Source: Actinomycetota bacterium
GTDB taxonomy: Bacteria; Actinomycetota; Actinomycetes; Nanopelagicales; Nanopelagicaceae
NCBI GenBank assembly: GCA_029977785.1
Contig: JAPOKG010000009.1
Location: forward strand, 1-32,730
Direction of reading: 5' to 3'
Length of the DNA stretch: 32,730 nt
Every line of letters begins with the position of its first letter. The first letter of the stretch is position 1. The position numbers were made by a program, and so were the translations under genes. This document shows positions 1 through 7,307 of this stretch, in pieces. The notes below the pieces were generated by a model. That model made no database searches and was not told the origin of the DNA. It saw nothing but the letters and a program-made list of their open reading frames with translations.

Positions 1-682
1 AATAGCATTCATTAATGATACTAGTTTTTGCGTTAAGGATGTCGAATGTACCCATTGCTTCCCAGCCGCCCTTGGCGCCGAGTGAGTATCCAACAAGACC
101 CTTCTTCTGTGTAAGAGTCATCAACTTAACGAAGTCATCCCAGGTATCAATCTTCTCTGGGTTCATTCCAATTTCCTTAACCATTGACTTGCGGTAGTGC
201 AGAGCCCATGGGTAGTAAGTAGTTGGGATGATGTATGGCTTCTTAGATACTGGGCTTGTTGCACCCTTAATTGCCGCTGCAGGAAGTGTTCCCTTGAGGC
301 GGTTAATTTCACGGGTGAGATCTGCTAGGAGACCCATTTCACCGAAGTGATTTGAACGGTACCCAGCCATCCAACCGAATGCATCATCAGGTGAGCCCTG
401 CATGATTTGTGCAAAGTTATTTTGGAAGTCATCTGAGTTAACTTGCTGTGCAACAACCTTTGCGCCTGTCTTCTTTGTAAACGCATCGTTGACTGCCTTA
501 GCAATCTTGTCGCCTGTTGCTCCACCGCCGCGAGTAGTCCAACGAACAGTGCTGCCCTTCAAACGTGTTGCTGCATCCGCTGAGCCAGCTGCAAGTGTGC
601 TGCCGGCGACTAGGCCTAGTCCACCAACTGCAGCGCCCTTGAGCAACGAACGGCGAGAAACCGAATTCGTATCTTCTGACAT
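1..682 (-). CDS. Extracellular sugar-binding protein of an ABC transporter (family 1, Tat-exported), 3' end cut by window
   Basis: I translated this by hand; the ORF track misses it because it has no stop inside the window. It starts at an ATG (680-682 on the plus strand) preceded by AGGAAG at good spacing, and runs open for 227 codons to the window edge. The N-terminus has a twin-arginine motif, SRRSLLKG, then a hydrophobic Ala/Gly-rich stretch ending near ADAA, so export by Tat is likely. The mature part (TVRWTTRGGGATGDKIAKAVNDAF, later PTTYYPWALHYRKS and DTWDDFVKL) reads as a family 1 solute-binding protein of the CUT1 (oligosaccharide) type. No lipobox Cys is seen. It follows msrB on the same strand after 146 bp that contain a 14-bp palindrome. 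Its permeases would lie outside the window. Substrate unknown; a fucose-containing sugar is a guess from the neighbours. Confidence 0.85.
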   Translation of the reverse strand, partial: MSEDTNSVSRRSLLKGAAVGGLGLVAGSTLAAGSADAATRLKGSTVRWTTRGGGATGDKIAKAVNDAFTKKTGAKVVAQQVNSDDFQNNFAQIMQGSPDDAFGWMAGYRSNHFGEMGLLADLTREINRLKGTLPAAAIKGATSPVSKKPYIIPTTYYPWALHYRKSMVKEIGMNPEKIDTWDDFVKLMTLTQKKGLVGYSLGAKGGWEAMGTFDILNAKTSIINECY

Positions 683-705
683 TTTCTTCCTATTCTCTTA
701 ATGTG

Positions 706-719
706 TGACTTCGAAGTCA
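706..719. promoter_or_regulatory. 14-bp perfect palindrome, candidate LacI-type operator
   Basis: TGACTTCGAAGTCA reads identically on both strands and lies 23 nt upstream of the leftward sugar-binding protein start at 682. TG/CA ends with a central CG in a 14-bp palindrome match the usual shape of LacI-family operators. The rest of the 683-828 gap has two near-copies of AAATG(CG)GGCGAGA (771-782 and 815-828) and a weak 5-bp hairpin after msrB. I see no strong terminator there. No regulator is encoded in the window. Confidence 0.45.
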
Positions 720-828
720 TGAGGTACCTGGAGGGGCCTGGTTGCCTCATGTGGCGGTAAACCTATGCTGAAATGGGCGAGAAACCCACAGAATTTTGAT
801 AACGAAAGCATTACAAATGCGGGCGAGA

Positions 829-1227
829 TTAGGCCTTTTCCTCGAGAATGAGCGAGACCGAGTTGATACACCAGCGCTGATCGGTAGGTACGTCGAATCC
901 CTCGCCTTCAAAGACATGGCCTAAGTGAGAATCGCAAGAGGCACAGCGAACCTCGGTTCGGATACGTGGTGCAAGGGAGCGATCCTCAATTAAGGTCACA
1001 GCGTCGTTTGACGTTGGTGCGTAGAAAGATGGCCAACCACAGCCTGAATGAAACTTGGTTTCAGAACGAAAAAGTTCGTTGCCGCATGCTTTGCACTGAT
1101 AAATGCCAACAGTTTCGGTATCAGTGTATTCGCCGGTAAATGGCCTCTCTGTTGCTCCTTCACGGAGCACCGCATACGAAAGTGGATCTAACTTCGCGCG
1201 AAGTTCCTCTTCGTTTATCGAGCTCAT
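829..1227 (-). CDS. msrB: Peptide-methionine (R)-S-oxide reductase MsrB
   Basis: Reduces methionine-R-sulfoxide in oxidised proteins in the cytoplasm, using thioredoxin. At 132 residues it has the usual length of a stand-alone MsrB. Two zinc-binding pairs are visible, CKAC and CASC, around the family motifs FHSGCGWPSF and SHLGHVFEG. The catalytic Cys is in RWCINSVSL close to the C-terminus. The ATG overlaps the stop of the upstream SDR gene as ATGA, so the two are probably translationally coupled. It is the last gene of the leftward fucD-SDR-msrB set. A repair enzyme has no obvious step in sugar oxidation. The family call is secure; the reason for its place here is unknown. Confidence 0.95.
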   Translation of the reverse strand: MSSINEEELRAKLDPLSYAVLREGATERPFTGEYTDTETVGIYQCKACGNELFRSETKFHSGCGWPSFYAPTSNDAVTLIEDRSLAPRIRTEVRCASCDSHLGHVFEGEGFDVPTDQRWCINSVSLILEEKA

Positions 1228-1973
1228 TTAGGAATTCGCAGACCTTGCATTCCACCATCGACTGAAAGTGATGTTCCGGTTGTGGAACCTTGCAGTGGAC
1301 TTGCCAAGAAACAGAGTGCGCGAGCAACTTCTTCGGCGCTGACAAGTCTTCCCATTGGTTGACGCGCCTCAAGAGCCTTTCGTTCTGCAGCAGGATCAGC
1401 TGCTTGTGCAAGTAACCGTTGTACCCAAGGAGTATCGGCAGTTCCAGGATTTACACAGTTGACTCGGATTCCTTCAGAGATGTGATCATTAGCCATAGCT
1501 AAAGTAAGTGAAAGAACTGCGCCCTTTGTTGCGCTATAAAGTGCACGCTTTGGGATACCTGCTGTTGCAGCAACTGAGCAAACATTTGTAATTGAAGCAG
1601 ACTTACTCTTACGAAGTAGCGGCAGCGCACCGCGCGCTGTGCGCGCAATACCAACAACGTTGATATTCATAACCCTCTGCCACTCATCAGAAGGGTTGGC
1701 TTCAACGTTGCCTACTGCGCTAATTGCGGCGCTATTTATAAGAATGTCTAACGAGGAAATCTTTGCGAAAGCTGCGGCTACCGATGCATCGTCTCCGACA
1801 TCGCATTGCAGCCATTCGCCAACGCCTGCGAGCCCACCCTCTGCGATATCAAGCCCATAGACCTTGGCTCCTCCATCAGCGAGAATCTTTGCGGTAGCAA
1901 GGCCAATTCCTGAGCCCGCTCCAGTGACGGCTGCTGTAAGTCCTGCGAACTCTTTACTCATGCGTTTACCCAT
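1224..1973 (-). CDS. Short-chain dehydrogenase, probable 2-keto-3-deoxy-L-fuconate dehydrogenase
   Basis: A classical SDR of 249 residues: nucleotide-binding TGAGSGIG (17-24), NSAA at about 80, catalytic Ser133, Tyr146 and Lys150 (YSATK), and VNPGTADT after the active site. It sits directly behind L-fuconate dehydratase, whose product, 2-keto-3-deoxy-L-fuconate, is oxidised at C4 by an SDR in the diketo route. That makes this the likely NAD-dependent enzyme giving 2,4-diketo-3-deoxy-L-fuconate for the FAH-family hydrolase at 4641. The start is uncertain. The track ATG has AGGA five bases upstream, but Met5 (at 1961) overlaps the fucD stop as ATGA and is an equally natural start. The family is certain; the substrate is inferred from context. 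Confidence 0.85.
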   Translation of the reverse strand: MGKRMSKEFAGLTAAVTGAGSGIGLATAKILADGGAKVYGLDIAEGGLAGVGEWLQCDVGDDASVAAAFAKISSLDILINSAAISAVGNVEANPSDEWQRVMNINVVGIARTARGALPLLRKSKSASITNVCSVAATAGIPKRALYSATKGAVLSLTLAMANDHISEGIRVNCVNPGTADTPWVQRLLAQAADPAAERKALEARQPMGRLVSAEEVARALCFLASPLQGSTTGTSLSVDGGMQGLRIPK

Positions 1974-3256
1974 TCTTTTCCTGTAGGGAATGTGAAGTCT
2001 GCGATTGATTGTGCATACATCTCGCCACCAGTTCCTGGCTCTGATGGTGGCATGTAATGTGCATTTTGGATATTGGTTGGGACAACAAAGTGCTCGTGCA
2101 AGTGATCAACGAACTCAACCACTCGGTCAGAATGGTGACCAGAGACTGCCACTGCATCAAACATAGCCAAGTGCTGAACGAGTTCGCAGAGGCCAACACC
2201 GCCGGCATGAGGACAAACCGGAACACCGAACTTCGCTGCCATCAAGATATTTGCGAGGTTTTCATTCACGCCCGCAACACGCGTTGCATCAATCTGCATG
2301 AATGAGAAGGATTTCGCCTGCAACATCTGCTTAAAGATGATGCGGTTCATGCCGTGCTCACCAGTTGCAACCCTGACTGGTGCAATTGCCTTTGCAATAG
2401 CTGCATGTCCCAGCACATCATCTGGATTGGTAGGTTCTTCAACCCAATGAAGATTGACATCGCCAATCCCTTTTATCCATTCAATCGCTTGGTTGACATC
2501 CCAGACCTGATTGGCATCGATAGAAATCTTGATATTTGGCCCAACTGCTTCGCGCGCTAAACGCAGGCGTCGCTTGTCATCTTCAAGAGATCCGCCACAC
2601 TTTAATTTAATCAGGGTGTAGCCATCAGCAACTGCCTCTTTGGCAAGACGAACCATCTTCTCATCGCTATAGCCCAACCATCCAGGAGTTGTCGTATAAG
2701 CAGGTAAGCCTTCGGCAATCAGCTTTGCTTCATTCACAGCTCGTTGTGGCACCGCCTTACGCAAAATTTCTAGAGCTTCTTCAGGAGTCAGTGCATCGGT
2801 GATGTATCTAAAGTCAACGAGATCAACAATCTCTTCGGGCGTTAAATCTGAGAGGAATTTCCAGAGCGGTTTCTTTGCATGTTTTGTCACAAGATCCCAC
2901 GCCGCATTGATGACTGCACCTGCAGCCATTTGTGTAACGCCTTTTTCTGGTCCTAACCAACGAATCTGCGAATCGCGTACCAAGCTGCGTGCAAAGTCCC
3001 CCATGCTCGTTGCTAAATCTGAGACATCACGGCCGACCGCATACGGCGCAAGGAGTGAAATAGCATCGCACTGCAAATCGTTACCGCGACCGCAAGTAAA
3101 GACAAAGCCATGCCCTTGTAGTTGTGGGTCATCTGTTTCTAGAATTACCAATGCTGCTGAATAGTCAGGTTCTTTATTCATTGCATCAGACCCATCGAGT
3201 CCCCGCGAAGTCGGGAAGCGAACATCTATTGTTTTAAATCCAGTGACCTTAGGCAT
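1958..3256 (-). CDS. fucD: L-fuconate dehydratase (enolase superfamily)
   Basis: Dehydrates L-fuconate to 2-keto-3-deoxy-L-fuconate, Mg-dependent, cytoplasmic. The 432-residue sequence resembles FucD/ENOSF1 along its whole length, as I recall those proteins: DVRFPTS and GSDAM at the N-terminus, [44 protein letters not shown] and YVDHLHEHF-like [11 protein letters not shown] near the end. The catalytic set is intact: the KxK base Lys217/Lys219 (IKLK), metal ligands Asp247, Glu273 or Glu274 and Glu300, and the general base His350. These numbers are within one or two of those I remember for the Xanthomonas enzyme. The ATG has AAAGGA six bases upstream. It is first in the leftward transcript and diverges from the aldose dehydrogenase across 69 bp. 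This gene is the strongest evidence for fucose rather than rhamnose. Confidence 0.96.
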   Translation of the reverse strand: MPKVTGFKTIDVRFPTSRGLDGSDAMNKEPDYSAALVILETDDPQLQGHGFVFTCGRGNDLQCDAISLLAPYAVGRDVSDLATSMGDFARSLVRDSQIRWLGPEKGVTQMAAGAVINAAWDLVTKHAKKPLWKFLSDLTPEEIVDLVDFRYITDALTPEEALEILRKAVPQRAVNEAKLIAEGLPAYTTTPGWLGYSDEKMVRLAKEAVADGYTLIKLKCGGSLEDDKRRLRLAREAVGPNIKISIDANQVWDVNQAIEWIKGIGDVNLHWVEEPTNPDDVLGHAAIAKAIAPVRVATGEHGMNRIIFKQMLQAKSFSFMQIDATRVAGVNENLANILMAAKFGVPVCPHAGGVGLCELVQHLAMFDAVAVSGHHSDRVVEFVDHLHEHFVVPTNIQNAHYMPPSEPGTGGEMYAQSIADFTFPTGKEWVNA

Positions 3257-3307
3257 GACATTCCTTTGCTAGATTATTCAAAACTGACTCTTCGCTAGAC
3301 GTGAAAA

Positions 3308-3319
3308 ATCATATATGAT
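3308..3319. promoter_or_regulatory. Palindromic divergent promoter core with a -10 element on each strand
   Basis: ATCATATATGAT is a perfect 12-bp palindrome in the 69-bp gap between fucD and the aldose dehydrogenase. It contains TATGAT (one mismatch from TATAAT) on the plus strand at 3314-3319 and on the minus strand at 3313-3308. Plus-strand transcription would start about at the A of the ATG at 3326, and no Shine-Dalgarno precedes that ATG, so that mRNA looks leaderless. The minus-strand start would leave a leader of about 45 nt that does contain AAAGGA before fucD. No clear -35 box is seen on either side. It could also be, or overlap, an operator. Confidence 0.5.
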
Positions 3320-3325
3320 GTTTAA

Positions 3326-4303
3326 ATGGCGCGACACAATCAAAAAGTTAAGTTAAAGCGTTCCGATCTTGAAGTAACTCGATTGAGTCTCGGGACTGCC
3401 CCTCTTGGCGGTCTTTTTAAGGCTGTTACTGATGCAGATGGAGATGAACTGCTCAATACCGCTCTCGACGTAGGCATAAATTATTTTGACACCGCACCTC
3501 AGTACGGCCATGGGGTTGCTGAAATTCGCTTAGGAAAAGCGCTACGAAACGCAAAAGTTCCCTTTGTTGTTGAGACCAAAGTTGGACGTGTACTTCGCCA
3601 CGATCCGAATGCAGAAACTTTCCCATGGTTTCCCGATGCACCGCGCGATTTAGTTCCAGTCTTCGACTATTCACCAGATGGAATTCGTCGCGCCTTCGAT
3701 GAAAGTCTCGAACGCATGGGTCTTGATCATCTTGATATCGTTTTAATGCACGATGCAGAAGAACATGTCAAAGAAGCGATTGAAAATGCATTTCCTGTTC
3801 TTGCCGAATATCGCTCTCAAGGGCTAATTAAAGCTGTAGGTATTGGCATCAACCATGCTGAGCAAGCTCTTCAAATTATGAAGGGCACTGATTTAGATAT
3901 TGCACTGATTGCCGGAAGATATTCACTCCTTGATCAGATATCTCACCGCGAACTCTTCCCATACGCACTTGCTCACAACATAGATATCTCAATGGGTGGA
4001 GTTCTCAACTCAGGCGTTCTCGCTAATCCAGTCGCTGGAGCGACTTACAACTATCTTCCAGCATCAGATGAAATCATCGCCCGCGCTGCCAAGATTGGTG
4101 AATTCCTAAAAGCTCGCAATATTCCGTTGCTTGCAGCGGCTCTGCAATTCCCACTTCGCCATCCGGCTGTGACTTCAGTATTGACTGGCCCACGAACAGC
4201 AGCTGAACTCCTCGAAAATGTTGATGCTTTTAACTTAGAGCTCCCATCCGATATCTGGGCAGAGCTTGAAGATGCCAACCTCATCGAAAGGATTCCTGCA
4301 TGA
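3326..4303 (+). CDS. Aldo/keto reductase, L-fucose (D-threo-aldose) 1-dehydrogenase
   Basis: Predicted to oxidise L-fucose at C1 to L-fucono-lactone with NAD(P), the first step of the pathway. The 325 residues form one AKR barrel. The catalytic tetrad can be read as Asp55 and Tyr60 (YFDTAPQYG), Lys85 (ETKVGR) and His142 (LMHDAEE). The insert PNAETFPWFPDAPRDLVPVFDYS is typical of the D-threo-aldose dehydrogenase branch as I know it. It opens the rightward operon. The stop overlaps the mutarotase start as ATGA. There is no ribosome-binding site upstream of this ATG and a -10-like box ends 6 nt before it, so leaderless translation is likely. Exact sugar and cofactor are inferred. Confidence 0.9.
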   Translation: MARHNQKVKLKRSDLEVTRLSLGTAPLGGLFKAVTDADGDELLNTALDVGINYFDTAPQYGHGVAEIRLGKALRNAKVPFVVETKVGRVLRHDPNAETFPWFPDAPRDLVPVFDYSPDGIRRAFDESLERMGLDHLDIVLMHDAEEHVKEAIENAFPVLAEYRSQGLIKAVGIGINHAEQALQIMKGTDLDIALIAGRYSLLDQISHRELFPYALAHNIDISMGGVLNSGVLANPVAGATYNYLPASDEIIARAAKIGEFLKARNIPLLAAALQFPLRHPAVTSVLTGPRTAAELLENVDAFNLELPSDIWAELEDANLIERIPA

Positions 4304-4629
4304 GCGTTCGTCGTATTGCACAAGTGATTGGTATTAAGCCTGATGAGATTGAAGAGTACGAACGAATCCATGCTGATGTATGGCCAACAGTGCTCGCCAC
4401 AATTAAGAAAGCAAATATCCAGAACTACTCAATTTTTCGTTACGAGCACCTGCTCTTTGCCTACATGGAATACACAGGTACAGATTACGAAAAGGATATG
4501 GCGAGCATCGCTGCTGACCCTGAAACCCAGCGTTGGTGGAAGATCACCGATCCTATGCAGAGCCAAGTTCCAGAAGCTCGTCCAGGCGAGTGGTGGCATG
4601 TCATCCCTGAAAACTTCCACGTCGACTAG
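4300..4629 (+). CDS. L-fucose/L-rhamnose mutarotase (RhaM-type, DUF718 family)
   Basis: Interconverts the anomers of a 6-deoxy-L-sugar so the dehydrogenase receives the right one. The 109-residue protein has the usual length of this dimeric alpha/beta-barrel family. Family marks: the Tyr20-x3-His24 pair in YERIHADVWP, NYSIFRYEHLLFAYMEY in the middle, and the Trp pair in RWWKITDPMQ. The C-terminal GEWWHVIPENFHVD is also typical. It starts inside the dehydrogenase stop (ATGA), so the first two enzymes of the pathway are probably made together. The family includes both rhamnose and fucose mutarotases; fucose is chosen because of fucD. Confidence 0.9.
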   Translation: MSVRRIAQVIGIKPDEIEEYERIHADVWPTVLATIKKANIQNYSIFRYEHLLFAYMEYTGTDYEKDMASIAADPETQRWWKITDPMQSQVPEARPGEWWHVIPENFHVD

Positions 4630-4640
4630 TTTGGATTGCA

Positions 4641-5489
4641 ATGAAACTTTCAGTACTTCACACCAAAGATGAGCAGTATCGCTTTGCCGTAACAGTCGAT
4701 GGAGTACACCGCACTATCGCAGCGCTTCCAACCCTTACAGACGCAATGCATCTAACTTTAGCTGAGCTTAAAACAACTGTAACTCAAGCAAGTACTGAAA
4801 TAACCGGAACCCTGGCAGCACCTATCGCGCCTGAGATTGAACTCTGGGGCGCAGGAGTTACCTACCTTCGCTCTCGCGATGCGCGTAAAGAAGAGAGCGG
4901 CGTGCCTGATGTTTATCAGCTCGTCTATGAAGCAGACCGCCCTGAACTCTTCTTTAAATCCACTGCGGTGCGTGCGCGCGGCACCAACGCAATGATTGGA
5001 ATTCGCTACGACAGCGAAGCATCGGTGCCAGAACCAGAAGTTGCTATCTATATAAATAAGCATCGCGAAATCATTGGCTATGCCATCTGCAACGATGTCA
5101 CTGCACGTTCTATTGAGGGCGAAAATCCTCTGTACCTTTCACAGGCTAAGATCTATATCGGCTCAACATCCCTTGGCCCAGATATCACTCCATCGTGGCT
5201 TGCACCGAGTGCGGATCAGATGGCAATTAAAGCCAAGATTGTGCGCGGTTCGAAAATCGAGTGGGAGGCAGAGACATCTCTAGGCAATCTCAATCGCACC
5301 CTTGAAGATTTAGTCAATTACGTATTTAGATGCCAAGACTTCCCTCATGGCCTCATTCTCTCTACCGGCACTGGAATTGTTCCACCGATGGATATTTCAT
5401 TAGCCGCCGGAGATATTGTTGAAATCAACGTGGCGGGAGTCGGAACTCTTTCAAATACTGTTGAAGTTATTCCAGAACGGGTGAAGTAA
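4641..5489 (+). CDS. FAH-family hydrolase, probable 2,4-diketo-3-deoxy-L-fuconate hydrolase
   Basis: Expected to cleave 2,4-diketo-3-deoxy-L-fuconate to pyruvate and L-lactate, the last step of the route. The 282 residues match the fumarylacetoacetate hydrolase fold: an N-terminal domain of about 60 residues, ELWGAGVTYLRSRDAR at 67-82, then the metal-site motif EPEVAIYI with Glu131 and Glu133, Asp152 in CNDVTARSIE, and LSTGTGIVPP in the C-terminal part. Proteins with this long N-terminal domain and YLRSRDARKEES loop are common in sugar-acid clusters. It begins 11 bp after the mutarotase with only a weak GGA upstream. The family is secure; the substrate rests on the complete pathway around it. 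Confidence 0.88.
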   Translation: MKLSVLHTKDEQYRFAVTVDGVHRTIAALPTLTDAMHLTLAELKTTVTQASTEITGTLAAPIAPEIELWGAGVTYLRSRDARKEESGVPDVYQLVYEADRPELFFKSTAVRARGTNAMIGIRYDSEASVPEPEVAIYINKHREIIGYAICNDVTARSIEGENPLYLSQAKIYIGSTSLGPDITPSWLAPSADQMAIKAKIVRGSKIEWEAETSLGNLNRTLEDLVNYVFRCQDFPHGLILSTGTGIVPPMDISLAAGDIVEINVAGVGTLSNTVEVIPERVK

Positions 5490-5492
5490 CGC

Positions 5493-6386
5493 ATGCGCGT
5501 CTGGACCCAGTGGTCAGATCTATCTGCGCCCGATGGAATCACGCTTCTATCCCCTGCAAACTTTCCACTCGACACCTCCGATCTATCGCAGATAGATATG
5601 TATGTACCTTCTTATATGGGTGGCGCTAAGGCGCTTTCATATGCAGCCAAGATGCCTAATCTCAAGATTCTGCAGATGCTCAATGCTGGCTACGACGATG
5701 CCTTGGCCTATCTTCGCCCTGGGTTAACACTCTGCAACGCGCGCGGAGTTCATGATGCATCAACTGCAGAGCTAGCGGTAGGACTTGCAATTGCATCCCG
5801 TCGCGGCTTTGCTGAATTTATCCGTGAACAAGGTGCCGGTATTTGGAACCATCGCCGCTTTCCAGCACTTTCCGATAGCAAGGTTGGCATTATTGGATTT
5901 GGTTCTATCGGAAAAGAAGTTGCGCGCAAGCTATCTGGCTTTGATGTATCTATCACCGCATTCACCCAATCTGGCCGCGATGGCACAGTAAAGATTGATG
6001 ATCTTGATAAGCATCTTCCCCAACTCGATATCGTCATTTTGATTCTGCCTCTTACTGATTCATCTCGTCATATGTTTAACGCGCAGCGTTTAGCTGCCAT
6101 GAAAGATGGTGCGCTCATCGTCAACGTTGCGCGCGGTCCCATCATCGATAGTGAAGCGCTACTTAAGGAACTTAATTCACGTCGCATCTATGCAGCCCTC
6201 GATGTCACAGATCCTGAACCGCTACCTCAAGGACATCCTCTCTGGAGCGCTCCCAATCTGATTGTGGTTCCACACGTGGGCGGAAATTCAGCAGCCTTTG
6301 AACCGCGTGGACGAGCCCTGATTGAATCGCAGTTGAAGTTAATTGCAGCTGGCAGCCCTCTTGAACACGTCGTTGCCCAAGGTTAA
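5493..6386 (+). CDS. D-2-hydroxyacid dehydrogenase (NAD-binding), role in the pathway unknown
   Basis: NAD(P)-dependent reductase of 2-ketoacids. The 297 residues carry the complete family signature: Rossmann motif GFGSIG (135-140), catalytic Arg214 (NVARGP), Glu242 (DPEPLP) and His261 (VPHVGG). The length is at the short end for the family, with a compact N-terminal substrate domain. It lies 3 bp after the FAH-type hydrolase and 9 bp before the lactonase, so it is clearly in the same operon. The standard fucose oxidation route has no such step, and the expected lactate is the L form, which this class does not make. It may act on pyruvate, glyoxylate, hydroxypyruvate or a side substrate such as another sugar acid. 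Confidence 0.88.
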   Translation: MRVWTQWSDLSAPDGITLLSPANFPLDTSDLSQIDMYVPSYMGGAKALSYAAKMPNLKILQMLNAGYDDALAYLRPGLTLCNARGVHDASTAELAVGLAIASRRGFAEFIREQGAGIWNHRRFPALSDSKVGIIGFGSIGKEVARKLSGFDVSITAFTQSGRDGTVKIDDLDKHLPQLDIVILILPLTDSSRHMFNAQRLAAMKDGALIVNVARGPIIDSEALLKELNSRRIYAALDVTDPEPLPQGHPLWSAPNLIVVPHVGGNSAAFEPRGRALIESQLKLIAAGSPLEHVVAQG

Positions 6387-6395
6387 ATTCCGTAG

Positions 6396-7247
6396 ATGAG
6401 AATTGACTCCCACCATCACCTCTGGGATTTATCTGCACGTGATTACGACTGGATGGCTGGCGAAGAGATGGCTCCCATCCGCCGTAACTTTGCGATTGCA
6501 GACCTAGAGGCTGCGATTGCTGGAACAGGCATAGAGCGCACCGTCTTTGTTCAAGCCAGCATGACCCATGAAGAAACCTATGAAGCACTTGTGTTAGCTG
6601 AGCAATCTCCGACGATTGTTGCGGTTGTAGGTTGGCTCGATGTTGATTCACCAACATCTTTAGCAGAGTGTGAAAAATACTTAGCTGCCAAGGGTGGAAG
6701 TTATCTCAAAGGTATCCGTGATATTGCTCAAGATCATCCCGATTCGAATTACTTAGCAAGACCCCAAGTAATTAAGACGGTGCAAGGTTTTGGAAAGTTA
6801 GATATCACTTATGACATCTTGACAAAGACCCCAGAACTTAAAGCAGCAATCGAATTAGTGCGTGCTTGTCCAGATACTCGCTTTGTACTTGACCATATTT
6901 CTAAGCCATACATATCTCGCCAAGAGTTAGAACCATGGAAATCACTCATCACGGAATTAGCATCTTTCGAAAACGTTTCCTGCAAGATTTCAGGGTTAGT
7001 AACTGAAGCGCATTGGAAAAATTGGGAAGTTTCAGATTTCACTCCATACACAGATCACATCATCGAAAGTTTCTCGACATCACGAATAATGTTTGGCTCG
7101 GATTGGCCTGTAGCTCTTCTTGCCGCCAACACCTACTCAGAGGTAGTTGGCCTTGCTGAAGGAGTGACTCAAGGGTTCTCGGATAGCGAGAAAGAGGCGT
7201 TCTGGGCGCTGAACGTAGCGCGCAGTTACAAGATAACGAATAAATAA
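6396..7247 (+). CDS. Amidohydrolase-family lactonase, probable L-fucono-1,5-lactonase
   Basis: Predicted to open L-fucono-lactone to L-fuconate, linking the aldose dehydrogenase to fucD. The 283 residues are a COG3618-type amidohydrolase: the metal-binding start MRIDSHHHLWD (His6-His8), FVQASMTHEETYEAL, YLKGIRDIAQDHPD, FVLDHISKPYIS, ISGLVTEAHW and the conserved acid in FGSDWPVALL. It is the last enzyme gene of the rightward set, 9 bp after the dehydrogenase and 127 bp before the transporter. The weak AAGG upstream lies far from the ATG. Family members include fuconolactonase and rhamnonolactonase; the fucose version is favoured by fucD. Confidence 0.9.
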   Translation: MRIDSHHHLWDLSARDYDWMAGEEMAPIRRNFAIADLEAAIAGTGIERTVFVQASMTHEETYEALVLAEQSPTIVAVVGWLDVDSPTSLAECEKYLAAKGGSYLKGIRDIAQDHPDSNYLARPQVIKTVQGFGKLDITYDILTKTPELKAAIELVRACPDTRFVLDHISKPYISRQELEPWKSLITELASFENVSCKISGLVTEAHWKNWEVSDFTPYTDHIIESFSTSRIMFGSDWPVALLAANTYSEVVGLAEGVTQGFSDSEKEAFWALNVARSYKITNK

Positions 7248-7270
7248 CATCATAGATAACGAACCTGTAA

Positions 7271-7300
7271 CAATCTCTTGCAATCTCCTGCAAATCCTGA
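7271..7300. repeat. Three 10-bp tandem, helically phased repeats upstream of the sugar-binding protein
   Basis: CAATCTCTTG, CAATCTCCTG and CAAATCCTGA stand head to tail with no spacer. The first two differ by one base and the third is more diverged. The 10-bp period puts each copy on the same face of the helix, and the array ends 7 bp before a candidate -35 box. This is compatible with cooperative binding of an activator, but no protein can be named. Confidence 0.45.
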
Positions 7301-7307
7301 TTTTTCC

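Noticed and set aside
402-701. 99-aa plus-strand ORF
   Set aside because: Antisense shadow of the truncated sugar-binding protein, which has a Tat signal and a good ribosome-binding site.
6205-6657. 150-aa minus-strand ORF across two genes
   Set aside because: Antisense to the D-2-hydroxyacid dehydrogenase and lactonase, both with full catalytic motifs; Gln/Ser-rich composition is typical of shadow frames.
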